From positions 1-9,141 of the forward strand of contig JAFCCM010000074.1 of the NCBI GenBank assembly GCA_017610225.1: a stretch of 9,141 nucleotides of DNA. The letters are read 5' to 3'. Of this stretch, positions 1 through 5,358 are shown in pieces (position 1 is the first letter of the stretch; each line of letters opens with the position of its first letter). Below the pieces are notes generated by a model that saw only the letters and a program-made list of their open reading frames with translations, was not told the DNA's origin and searched no databases. A program made the position numbers and the translations under genes. This stretch comes from Candidatus Aenigmatarchaeota archaeon (GTDB lineage Archaea; Aenigmatarchaeota; Aenigmatarchaeia; CG10238-14).

Positions 1-249
1 AGGAGAATTGAAATAATGGGAGAAGCCACAAAAAATTTACCAAAAAGATTCAGAGATAAACATCCTGAAGTATCTTGGGATGAAATGGCTAAAACAAGGG
101 ATAAACTTATTCATGGTTATTTTGGAGTAGACCTTAACCTAACTTGGGATATTATCAAAGAAGATATACCTGAAGTGAAGAAGAAAATTAAGAAAATCTT
201 GAAAGAAATCGAGGAAAAAGAAGAAAAGGGATCAAAAAAATCTCCATAA
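1..249 (+). CDS. hepT: HepT-family toxin (HepT-MntA system), 5' end outside the window
   Basis: The frame is open from base 1 and its first residues (RRIEIMGEATKNLP) match the conserved middle of HepT/DUF86 proteins, so the internal ATG at base 16 is not the real start; roughly the first 40% is missing. The HepT active motif RX4HXY is intact as R-DKLI-H-G-Y (bases 97-120). In characterised HepT-MntA pairs HepT is a HEPN-type toxin and the nucleotidyltransferase MntA silences it by AMPylating the tyrosine of this motif. MntA is expected just upstream, outside the window. The C-terminus is a Lys/Glu-rich helix (KKKIKKILKEIEEKEEK) ending at TAA 247-249. The family assignment is strong; activity and the partner cannot be judged here. 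Confidence 0.5.
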   Translation, partial: RRIEIMGEATKNLPKRFRDKHPEVSWDEMAKTRDKLIHGYFGVDLNLTWDIIKEDIPEVKKKIKKILKEIEEKEEKGSKKSP

Positions 250-257
250 CCAAACAA

Positions 258-335
258 CTGACTGAACGTTTCTTTGGATATCTTTCATGGAAGTGCACAG
301 GTAATATCACTATTTATGCTAATGAGAGTAGTTAG
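258..335 (+). pseudogene. Short remnant of a secreted beta-sandwich gene (copy 1)
   Basis: One frame across this gap reads a peptide containing CTGNITIYANESS before a TAG at 333-335. The G-N-I-T-I-Y-A-N segment is a typical terminal beta-strand of archaeal secreted Ig-like proteins and also appears in the second remnant near 2001-2027. Nothing upstream of base 288 looks related to the second copy, so this is a fragment and not a gene. The rest of the 250-420 gap shows only the promoter of the next gene. Confidence 0.5.
289..327 (+). repeat. 39-bp direct repeat, copy 1
   Basis: This stretch, with core aggtaatatcactatttat, recurs at 1990-2028 with one mismatch (g295 versus a1996). The two copies are in direct orientation, 1701 bp apart, and bracket the winged-helix, nucleotidyltransferase and UPF0175 genes. 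The shared block lies in the same reading frame of a secreted-protein remnant at both places. Confidence 0.5.
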
Positions 336-390
336 ATAATTACCAATAAAATAAACAACTTTATTAACTCAGATTAAAAGCATGCAAATC

Positions 391-400
391 TTTATATATT
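391..400 (+). promoter_or_regulatory. Archaeal TATA box for the winged-helix/nucleotidyltransferase operon
   Basis: TTTATATATT is preceded by a purine-rich GCAAA stretch that could serve as a BRE. Its centre is about 26 bases before the ATG at 421, the usual TATA-to-start distance, and no ribosome binding site precedes that ATG. The transcript is therefore probably leaderless. Confidence 0.5.
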
Positions 401-420
401 AGTAATCATGATTTTAGTAT

Positions 421-918
421 ATGTTTGAAAGAAATCTCGCAAATAAACTAAAAGGGTGGAACACAATTAGTGATATTTCTGAAAAACTAAATATTAAAAA
501 ATCCACATCTTACTTTTACATACATAGGCTAAATAAGAAAGGGTTCATCCTTCAAAAAATAAAAAAACCAAGAGGTACAATGTATTTAATAGATTCAATC
601 CCATCTTTTTCAAAAAATCATGGTATGCTAAAAAATACTGAAATAGTCTCTTCTGAAATTGAATTCTCAAAAAATGAAATTCCACCTGAGCATAGAATAG
701 CATATTTCCTCAAAAAATCCAAAGACGAAAATAACCCAAGATACGTCAATGAAGCCAAAAAGTTGGTGAGATCAATAAAGAATTGGAAAAGATTGTATAG
801 ATATCTCAAAGCATATAAAATAATAGAAGAATTCAAACAACTTTATATTAAATCAAGAAAAGAAATTAAAAAGGTTCCAAGTATCCCTAAAAGATACAAA
901 AGACTTATAGGTGTTTAG
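421..918 (+). CDS. Winged-helix DNA-binding protein, AbiEi-like antitoxin candidate
   Basis: A 165-residue basic protein. Residues about 5-57 form a winged helix: a helix-turn-helix (TISDISEKLNIKKSTSYFYI), then a wing with K-K-P-R-G-T-M-Y-L-I. The C-terminal half is helical and Lys/Arg-rich without a recognised domain. The stop codon (TAG 916-918) abuts the ATG of a nucleotidyltransferase gene, so the two are translationally coupled. A small winged-helix protein next to a DUF6036/AbiEii-like nucleotidyltransferase is the layout of AbiE-type toxin-antitoxin and abortive-infection systems, in which the first gene is the DNA-binding antitoxin and repressor. That role rests on context plus the winged helix; sequence similarity to AbiEi itself could not be tested. 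Transcription probably starts at or next to the ATG, from the TATA box at 391-400. Confidence 0.5.
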   Translation: MFERNLANKLKGWNTISDISEKLNIKKSTSYFYIHRLNKKGFILQKIKKPRGTMYLIDSIPSFSKNHGMLKNTEIVSSEIEFSKNEIPPEHRIAYFLKKSKDENNPRYVNEAKKLVRSIKNWKRLYRYLKAYKIIEEFKQLYIKSRKEIKKVPSIPKRYKRLIGV

Positions 919-1575
919 ATGCTAGCTGATAAAGAACTTTTAGAGAAGTTATTGAATTATATTGGAAAAAAATTAAATCATGAAGTAGATGGTCTTTTGA
1001 TAGGTGGAAATGCCATGATTTTTTATGGATTAAGAGGTCAGACCAAAGATATTGACTTAGTTCTCTTCGATAAATACGATATTGCTGCAATAACACAAAT
1101 AATAAAAAGTCATCCTTTATTCAAAAAATCTAAAATAGTCAAGAAATTACCTTATAAAATAAATCCAGAACTGCTTAAAATGGGTGAACCTACAGTTATT
1201 CAAGATTCTGATCTTCCAAGGTTTGATATTTTTTATAAACACGTATTTTCGATAGATACTGAAAAAATATTCCAAAACTGTAAAAGAATCCTTAGATTTG
1301 ATCTTTTGAAGCTTAAATTAATCGAACCGGAAGATTTGATTTTTTTGAAGGGTGTTACTGGAAGACCAGTTGACCAGAAAGATATAGTAAGAATAATAAA
1401 AAATATGCAAATAAATTGGAACTCCTTCCTAAAGTTTGTTAAAAAATACCATGAAAAAGATGATAGAGTTGTATGGTTGCTTTTGGGAAATTTATATGAT
1501 ATTAACAGAAAAGAAGAATTGATACCAAAATTTGTGCTAGAAGAAATAGTTAAACTTTTTGGGATGAAACTGTAA
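919..1575 (+). CDS. Nucleotidyltransferase, AbiEii/DUF6036-like toxin candidate
   Basis: A 218-residue member of the minimal nucleotidyltransferase superfamily. The catalytic fold signature is clear: LLIGGNAMIFYGLRG (Gly29-Gly30) followed by T-K-D-I-D (Asp44 and Asp46 as metal-binding acidic residues). Near residues 142-160 comes EDLIFLKGVTGRPVDQKDI, the P/E-DL-xxxK-xxGRxxD-xxD signature of AbiEii-like and DUF6036 proteins. In related systems the enzyme transfers nucleotides to tRNA or another substrate and so blocks translation. The start at 919 directly follows the preceding stop and has AGGTG at 909-913 as a ribosome binding site. The gene appears complete. The enzyme fold is confident; the toxin role is inferred from the partner gene. 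Confidence 0.5.
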   Translation: MLADKELLEKLLNYIGKKLNHEVDGLLIGGNAMIFYGLRGQTKDIDLVLFDKYDIAAITQIIKSHPLFKKSKIVKKLPYKINPELLKMGEPTVIQDSDLPRFDIFYKHVFSIDTEKIFQNCKRILRFDLLKLKLIEPEDLIFLKGVTGRPVDQKDIVRIIKNMQINWNSFLKFVKKYHEKDDRVVWLLLGNLYDINRKEELIPKFVLEEIVKLFGMKL

Positions 1576-1625
1576 TCTTGGTTTAGTGATATTGTATTAG
1601 ATAAATTATTAATGGAGGAATCAAA

Positions 1626-1928
1626 ATGAGCAAGGCTATAGGTATAAGACTACCAGAAGATATGTTGAAAGAAATAGAAAAATTAGGTAAAGAAAAAATG
1701 GAAGATAGAAGCACAATTATAAGAAAATTAGTAATAATAGGATATAAAAATTTGAGATTGAAAAAATCTATGGAAGAATACATGAGAGGAAATATAACAT
1801 TCTCTGAAGCAGCCCATCAAGCCGGTTTAACAATATGGGAAATGGAGAGATATTTAGTTTCTCAAGGATTCAAATCAAATTATTCACTTGCTGATCTTGA
1901 AAGGGAAATGAAAATACTAAAAGATTAG
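1626..1928 (+). CDS. UPF0175-family ribbon-helix-helix protein, orphan antitoxin-like
   Basis: A 100-residue protein. The N-terminal ~46 residues have a ribbon-helix-helix pattern: the strand AIGIRLPEDM, then two helices with RSTIIRKLVIIGY. Residues ~53-80 carry the UPF0175 signature Y-M-R-G-N-I-T-F-S-E-A-A-H-Q-A-G-L-T-I-W-E-M. UPF0175 proteins usually act as antitoxins and autorepressors, often beside a PIN-domain (DUF3368-type) toxin. No toxin gene follows: the next 180 bases hold only a gene remnant, so it is either an orphan or works with the nucleotidyltransferase 50 bases upstream. The start is supported by GGAGG at 1614-1618, seven bases before the ATG. The family call is strong. Confidence 0.5.
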   Translation: MSKAIGIRLPEDMLKEIEKLGKEKMEDRSTIIRKLVIIGYKNLRLKKSMEEYMRGNITFSEAAHQAGLTIWEMERYLVSQGFKSNYSLADLEREMKILKD

Positions 1929-1989
1929 TAAATAAAAGCGTGAAATGTCACAACTTATTATTGGTTAAATATTCCACCTATGAAAGATG

Positions 1990-2028
1990 GGAAGTACACA
2001 GGTAATATCACTATTTATGCTAATGAGA
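1990..2028 (+). repeat. 39-bp direct repeat, copy 2
   Basis: This is the second copy of the repeat at 289-327, with 38 of 39 positions identical. It lies downstream of the UPF0175 gene and so closes the bracket around the three-gene module. Similarity falls off sharply on both sides. Confidence 0.5.
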
Positions 2029-2074
2029 CTGGGTAACATAGAAATAATACACTCAGTACCATAATTCAAGTGGA

Positions 2075-2087
2075 AGTTAATTTAACC
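2075..2087 (+). promoter_or_regulatory. Possible TATA box for the secreted protein at 2109
   Basis: AAGTTAATTTAAC is centred about 28 bases before the ATG at 2109, which has no ribosome binding site. This fits a leaderless archaeal promoter, but the match is modest in such AT-rich DNA and the bases also belong to the gene remnant. Confidence 0.5.
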
Positions 2088-2108
2088 TTAAACTCGAAAT
2101 ATTATCTT

Positions 2109-2759
2109 ATGAAAAAACTAACATTCATGGTAATACTTCTACTAATTCCATTAGTCTATTCATTCAATTTCGGCACAGTTCCAAAAAATAATTACAAATT
2201 AATAAAACAAGGAGAAAGTACTCAATTCACAATTCTTTTATGGAATCTTGGTGAATCATCATATCCAGTTAGTGTAGAATTGAAAACAGAACTTCCTAGG
2301 TGGGATATAATAGTAAGACCACAAAATTTTGTTCTAGAACCTACACCTGTAGTTAACCCCCCCTATGATGATGGAGAATATATCCAAATACCAGGAAAAG
2401 GAAATGTAAAAGCAGAAACACTAAGAATTTTTGTAAAAACACCTAACAATGTAAATATAGGAAAATATGATTTAATTCTTGTCGCAAAAGCAGGGAATCT
2501 TCAAGATCAACTATCAATTTTTCAAGAAAGAGAATTCAGATTATCACTGAAGATTGAAGAAAAACCATCAATATTCGAAAAAACATACGGAGCATTAAAA
2601 TTGACAGGGGAAAAAATAGTAGAACAAAGCAACAACATGAAAGATAATATCACAGGAATGATAACTACTGCACATTTCAATCAATTAGTCATCTTCATCA
2701 TCGGTTTAATCATAATCATAGGAGCAATTGTTGTTGTTTTCTTCAAGTACAAAAAATAA
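2109..2759 (+). CDS. Secreted NEW3-like beta-sandwich protein with C-terminal membrane anchor
   Basis: The 216-residue product starts at ATG 2109: MKKLTFMVILLLIPLVYSF is a standard signal peptide. An upstream in-frame GTG at 2070 would put 13 non-signal residues in front and is rejected. Residues ~20-155 form one Ig-like/NEW3-type domain (G-E-S-T-Q-F-T-I-L-L-W-N-L-G, later VKTPNNVNIGKYDLIL, the strand pattern of such domains). A helical linker follows (EKTYGALKLTGEKIVEQ), then a transmembrane segment at ~192-212 (LVIFIIGLIIIIGAIVVVFF) with a K-Y-K-K cytoplasmic stop. The protein should face outward on a single membrane anchor. The function is unknown; an adhesion, structural or assembly role is possible. 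It is separated from the main secreted cluster by the PqqD-like and regulator genes but shares its architecture. Confidence 0.5.
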   Translation: MKKLTFMVILLLIPLVYSFNFGTVPKNNYKLIKQGESTQFTILLWNLGESSYPVSVELKTELPRWDIIVRPQNFVLEPTPVVNPPYDDGEYIQIPGKGNVKAETLRIFVKTPNNVNIGKYDLILVAKAGNLQDQLSIFQEREFRLSLKIEEKPSIFEKTYGALKLTGEKIVEQSNNMKDNITGMITTAHFNQLVIFIIGLIIIIGAIVVVFFKYKK

Positions 2760-2780
2760 TCTACCAAAGTTACTATACAT

Positions 2781-2790
2781 AATTATTTAA
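2781..2790 (+). promoter_or_regulatory. TATA box for the PqqD-like gene
   Basis: AATTATTTAA is centred about 27 bases before ATG 2814. There is no ribosome binding site in the leader, which again suggests a leaderless transcript separate from the gene ending at 2759. Confidence 0.5.
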
Positions 2791-2813
2791 CATAATCTCT
2801 AACAAATATCATT

Positions 2814-3095
2814 ATGGATTATAATATAATTTCTAAAAGACCATCGAAATCTCCGAATCTAAAAATTATAGATCATATAGGCATCTTTTATGGAACAATA
2901 GATAATGAAAAACTCTGGGAAATAGATAAAGTAGCATGGGAAATCCTGAAAATCTGTGATGGGGGAAAAACAGTTGATCAAATAATTTGGCAAGTCTCAA
3001 AAAAGTTCCAGATAGACATGGAAGAAATAAAACCAATAGTAATTGCGGTTGTAAATGAACTGGAAAGAATAGAATTTGTTGACCTCAAGAATTAA
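2814..3095 (+). CDS. PqqD-like protein (RiPP recognition element fold)
   Basis: A 93-residue protein with the compact PqqD pattern: an N-terminal beta region (IDHIGIFYGTIDNEKLWEI), then AWEILKICDGGKTVDQIIWQ, matching the family's ILxLxDGxxTVxEI, and a last helix ending in E-R-I-E-F-V-D-L. PqqD and other RiPP recognition elements bind a precursor peptide and present it to a radical-SAM or other modifying enzyme. No such enzyme and no obvious precursor is in the window, so the partner is outside it or the domain has another use, such as peptide or partner binding for a surface system. The gene has its own predicted leaderless promoter, and its end overlaps the end of the minus-strand regulator by 4 bp. 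The fold call is good; the pathway is unknown. Confidence 0.5.
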   Translation: MDYNIISKRPSKSPNLKIIDHIGIFYGTIDNEKLWEIDKVAWEILKICDGGKTVDQIIWQVSKKFQIDMEEIKPIVIAVVNELERIEFVDLKN

Positions 3096-3346
3096 CCCAT
3101 CTTTTTCTTTAGTTTTTCTAAAACTTCTTTTTGATTTACCATGTCTACAAATCTTTCCTTAGCATAACAAAGTTTTGCAATACCGACTTTTCTTTGATAT
3201 ATTTTCCCTTCCCCGATCAATTCATGAATATACTTTGTCGCAGTAATTCTACTCGTTCCTAAAAGTTCTGAAATTTTTTGAATAGTAAGCCCTTCAGGAT
3301 GTTTTTTAAGTAAATTTAAGATTTTCTCTTTTCTGTTATTCTCTAT
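3092..3346 (-). CDS. Winged-helix transcriptional regulator, probable ATA start
   Basis: The minus strand is open from 3391 to TAA at 3094-3092. It encodes RKEKILNLLKKHPEGLTIQK, then the recognition-helix region ISELLGTSRITATKYIHELI, then a wing G-E-G-K-I-Y-Q-R-K-V-G-I-A-K-L: a textbook archaeal winged helix with a Lys-rich C-terminal helix. There is no ATG, GTG or TTG before mid-domain. The best start is ATA at 3346-3344, six bases after GAGGAG (3358-3353), giving an 84-residue protein beginning (M)ENNRKEKIL. An ATG at 3363-3361 lies in another frame and stops after six codons, so a one-base error or frameshift is the alternative. The gene is convergent with the PqqD-like gene and divergent from the secreted-protein gene at 3481, which makes it a natural candidate for local regulator. 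Confidence 0.5.
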   Translation of the reverse strand: MENNRKEKILNLLKKHPEGLTIQKISELLGTSRITATKYIHELIGEGKIYQRKVGIAKLCYAKERFVDMVNQKEVLEKLKKKMG

Positions 3347-3400
3347 TTCAATCTCCTCGCCATTTTTAACAATAATGATAATTAATATTAGTTAACAGTA

Positions 3401-3412
3401 ATATTTAAATAT
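3401..3412. promoter_or_regulatory. Palindromic TATA element in the divergent promoter region
   Basis: ATATTTAAATAT is a perfect 12-bp palindrome within very AT-rich DNA (3380-3420), between the minus-strand regulator and the plus-strand secreted protein. Read rightward it would start transcription near 3432, leaving a leader of about 50 bases with GAGGG at 3469-3473 before ATG 3481. Read leftward it would start near 3380, ahead of the regulator. It could serve both genes or be an operator; the sequence alone does not decide. Confidence 0.5.
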
Positions 3413-3480
3413 AATATATCTCCAAATAATAGATAGATTTAATATTATCTAGAACAAAAATTATAGTTGAGGGAAAAATA

Positions 3481-4347
3481 ATGCAATTAAAGATGTTGAT
3501 TCTAACTTCGTTTCTATTTTTAGGATTGTTAAGTTTACCAGGTGTTTTTGCTGCAACAGGAGATAATGCAACAATAGATATTACTGTATCAGCTGTAGCT
3601 GCGATATCATTGAATGATACAGATGTTGATTTTAGTACTATTGCGGTAGGGGCAAACAGTTCGATTTTTGGTATGTTGGTAACAAATACAGGATCAACTG
3701 ATATCACACAGGTATATGCGCATGCAAATACATTGGTTAAAAATGCTACAAATCCAAGAGATACTAGTACATCAACTAATTGGATAGCAACTTCATTCTT
3801 ATCTCTAAGTAATGATACTTCTGGTAATTTCTATTATGTAGGAAATCTTGTTTGGAATATGTCTAGTACTTATGATATTAGTGGCTGGACACGCACAGCT
3901 AGTGCAGTTTCATGGGGTGATTACTGGCATGATGGAACATCAACAATTGATCTCCATTATTGGGATATGGTAGCTGGAACCGGTGGTAGATGTAATGAAA
4001 CTGATACCGAAATAAGAATAAACGCTACAAATGGTAGTAAAGATATGGCTGGTCTCACAGCACTTACTGCTGCTGGTGGGAATTCAGAATGGGGGACTTG
4101 GATAGGTAATGGTCCTTGGAGTGATCTTTGTGTGGCGTCTCACCGTGATTGTAAACAATTGTATGTATATAAGTGGGATTACAACAGTACTTTCCCAGCA
4201 TGTAATAATAGGAACTACACAAATGGTGCAGACACAATAGGACCTGGTGGTACTTATACATTCAGAATAAAGGCTTTAGTTCCAGTGCAAGTAGCAGATG
4301 GAGCATTAACACAGGGAACACTTAGAATATATGGAACATCTAGTTAA
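3481..4347 (+). CDS. Secreted, sequon-rich beta protein, candidate major surface/fibre subunit
   Basis: The 288-residue product has a signal peptide (residues 1-24, cleavage after P-G-V-F-A) and no transmembrane anchor, so it is released or assembled outside the cell. The mature part begins ATGDNATIDITVSAVAAISL, an alternating beta-strand pattern, and ends with FRIKALVPVQVADGALTQ followed by a final strand. It has 11 N-X-S/T sequons (for example NATI, NSSI, NMSS, NYTN), pointing to heavy N-glycosylation, and four cysteines (RCN, LCV, DCK, ACN) that could form two disulphides. It is visibly richer in Gly, Ala, Thr and Trp, and in G+C, than its neighbours, as expected of an abundant structural protein. 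GAGGG at 3469-3473 supports the start. It stands alone between a promoter and a T-rich terminator. I do not recognise the family; a TasA-like or donor-strand fibre subunit is a guess from layout. Confidence 0.5.
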   Translation: MQLKMLILTSFLFLGLLSLPGVFAATGDNATIDITVSAVAAISLNDTDVDFSTIAVGANSSIFGMLVTNTGSTDITQVYAHANTLVKNATNPRDTSTSTNWIATSFLSLSNDTSGNFYYVGNLVWNMSSTYDISGWTRTASAVSWGDYWHDGTSTIDLHYWDMVAGTGGRCNETDTEIRINATNGSKDMAGLTALTAAGGNSEWGTWIGNGPWSDLCVASHRDCKQLYVYKWDYNSTFPACNNRNYTNGADTIGPGGTYTFRIKALVPVQVADGALTQGTLRIYGTSS

Positions 4348-4353
4348 TTATAG

Positions 4354-4372
4354 TTTTTTATTTTATCTTTTT
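4354..4372 (+). terminator. T-rich archaeal terminator after the secreted protein gene
   Basis: Three oligo-T tracts (TTTTTT, TTTT and TTTTT, split by single A or C bases) follow the stop codon at 4345-4347, on the strand expected for archaeal intrinsic termination. There is no hairpin. Partial termination here would allow high expression of the upstream gene and lower expression of the following operon; this is inference. Confidence 0.5.
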
Positions 4373-4385
4373 CTAATATTAGAAT

Positions 4386-5354
4386 ATGTCCAGATTTGAA
4401 TGCAAACTTTTGATTATATTTTTTTACTTTTTTTTAATCTCAACTCCTTTAGTTAACTCAGGATCAATATCACTAGGTATATCTCCGGATTATCTAGATC
4501 TAGGAGAAATTGAATCCGGAGAATCAAAAATAGCAAGATTTTATGTCATAACACATTCTAATGAATTATTTTTGGTTAATCTTGGTTCTTCTAGAGTCAC
4601 TGATACGGCTATGTTTAATAAAGATGAATATAAGGATGCACTACAATTTTATTCAGAACAGGATTCTAGCCAATGGATTAGTTTTGTAAACAATCCTGTT
4701 AAATTACTCCCCCCAAACGAGATTCTTGAAAAAACAAAAGGTGGGGGAACAATCAAGGGTATGAGAGAAATCTCTTTTATTCTGAAAGTCCCAGAAGATG
4801 CTGAGCCAGGTTATCATGTAGGCGAAATAAATATGGATCCACAAGTTGTTCATGGAACCGAATCAATAGGTATTAAATCCACAATGCCAATGAGATATAT
4901 TTTTAAGGTCAAAGGAAATGCTATTAGAAGTGGAAAAATACTAGATGTAACAACAAATGGTATACGAGGTACTAGACTCTGGTTAAAAATATTTTACAAA
5001 AATATAGGAACTGTCACAACATTTATTGATAATGGTAATATAATTATCTTGAATAGTGATGGAAAAACAATAGGATCAACTTCAACAAACATGGGGTATG
5101 TTGAACCTGGGAGCATCAAAGAATTTGATGGATTTATAGATTATAGTTATATTGAGGAAGGAACCTATCCAGTTAAAGCAAAAGTAAGTTTTCTAACAGG
5201 AAGTGTAGAAGGTGATGGGGTTATTAATATAGTAAAATCATCAGAGATACCAACAGCAAAAGTTATCCAAGGAGAAAAGGAAAAAGAATTTCCTTTATGG
5301 ATAATAATATTATTAATTACAATAGTTATTGTATATATTTTATTAAAGAGGTGA
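4386..5354 (+). CDS. Two-domain Ig-like surface protein with C-terminal membrane anchor
   Basis: A 322-residue protein with an N-terminal signal peptide (residues 1-25, cleavage near L-V-N-S). The first Ig-like domain, ~27-170, contains GISPDYLDLGEIESGESKIA near its start, S-Q-W-I-S-F, and later LKVPEDAEPGYHVGEINMD. The second Ig-like domain, ~172-290, includes LWLKIFYKNIGTVTTFIDNG and ends in G-T-Y-P-V-K-A-K-V. A transmembrane helix at ~303-320 ends in K-R. This order (signal, two beta-sandwich domains, membrane helix, short basic tail) is like bacterial DUF916/WxL-interacting proteins, but homology cannot be established by eye. It is the first gene of a tight operon: four bases separate its stop from the next start. 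A role in holding or assembling the secreted protein encoded just upstream is plausible but unproven. The ATG has no strong ribosome binding site, so the start is moderately supported. Confidence 0.5.
   Translation: MSRFECKLLIIFFYFFLISTPLVNSGSISLGISPDYLDLGEIESGESKIARFYVITHSNELFLVNLGSSRVTDTAMFNKDEYKDALQFYSEQDSSQWISFVNNPVKLLPPNEILEKTKGGGTIKGMREISFILKVPEDAEPGYHVGEINMDPQVVHGTESIGIKSTMPMRYIFKVKGNAIRSGKILDVTTNGIRGTRLWLKIFYKNIGTVTTFIDNGNIIILNSDGKTIGSTSTNMGYVEPGSIKEFDGFIDYSYIEEGTYPVKAKVSFLTGSVEGDGVINIVKSSEIPTAKVIQGEKEKEFPLWIIILLITIVIVYILLKR
5348..5354 (+). promoter_or_regulatory. Ribosome binding site fixing the GTG start at 5359
   Basis: GAGGTGA is a perfect match to the archaeal 16S anti-Shine-Dalgarno tail and lies four bases before GTG 5359. 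It overlaps the stop of the preceding gene, indicating coupled translation. Confidence 0.5.
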
Positions 5355-5358
5355 GTAA

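Larger units (their letters stand above)
1944..2108 (+). pseudogene. Remnant of a secreted beta-sandwich gene (copy 2), in frame with the next gene
   Basis: After a TGA at 1941-1943 this frame reads VTTYYWLNIPPMKDGKYTG, then NITIYANETG, which looks like the last strands of an archaeal secreted Ig-like domain (IPP...G.YTGNI.I). It is cut by TAA at 2034-2036. Reading continues in frame through T-I-I-Q-V-E-V-N-L-T, a plausible final strand, directly into the signal peptide of the gene at 2109. There is no start codon with a ribosome binding site and no full domain, so this is a decayed fragment. It also explains why a GTG-initiated frame at 2070 looks open: its first 13 codons are remnant sequence. 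Confidence 0.5.

Noticed and set aside
618..836. Minus-strand open frame opposite the winged-helix gene
   Set aside because: Low-complexity hydrophobic translation antisense to a clear gene, without domain, promoter or ribosome binding site.
289..2028. CRISPR array or insertion sequence as explanation for the 39-bp repeats
   Set aside because: There are only two copies 1.7 kb apart, no spacers, no terminal inverted repeats and no transposase or integrase between them.
2070..2108. GTG start extending the secreted gene upstream to 2070
   Set aside because: The added 13 residues precede a complete signal peptide, have no ribosome binding site and coincide with the tail of a gene remnant.
3405..3707. 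Minus-strand open frame across the signal peptide of the 3481 gene
   Set aside because: It is antisense to a well-supported secreted protein and its composition mirrors that gene's codons.
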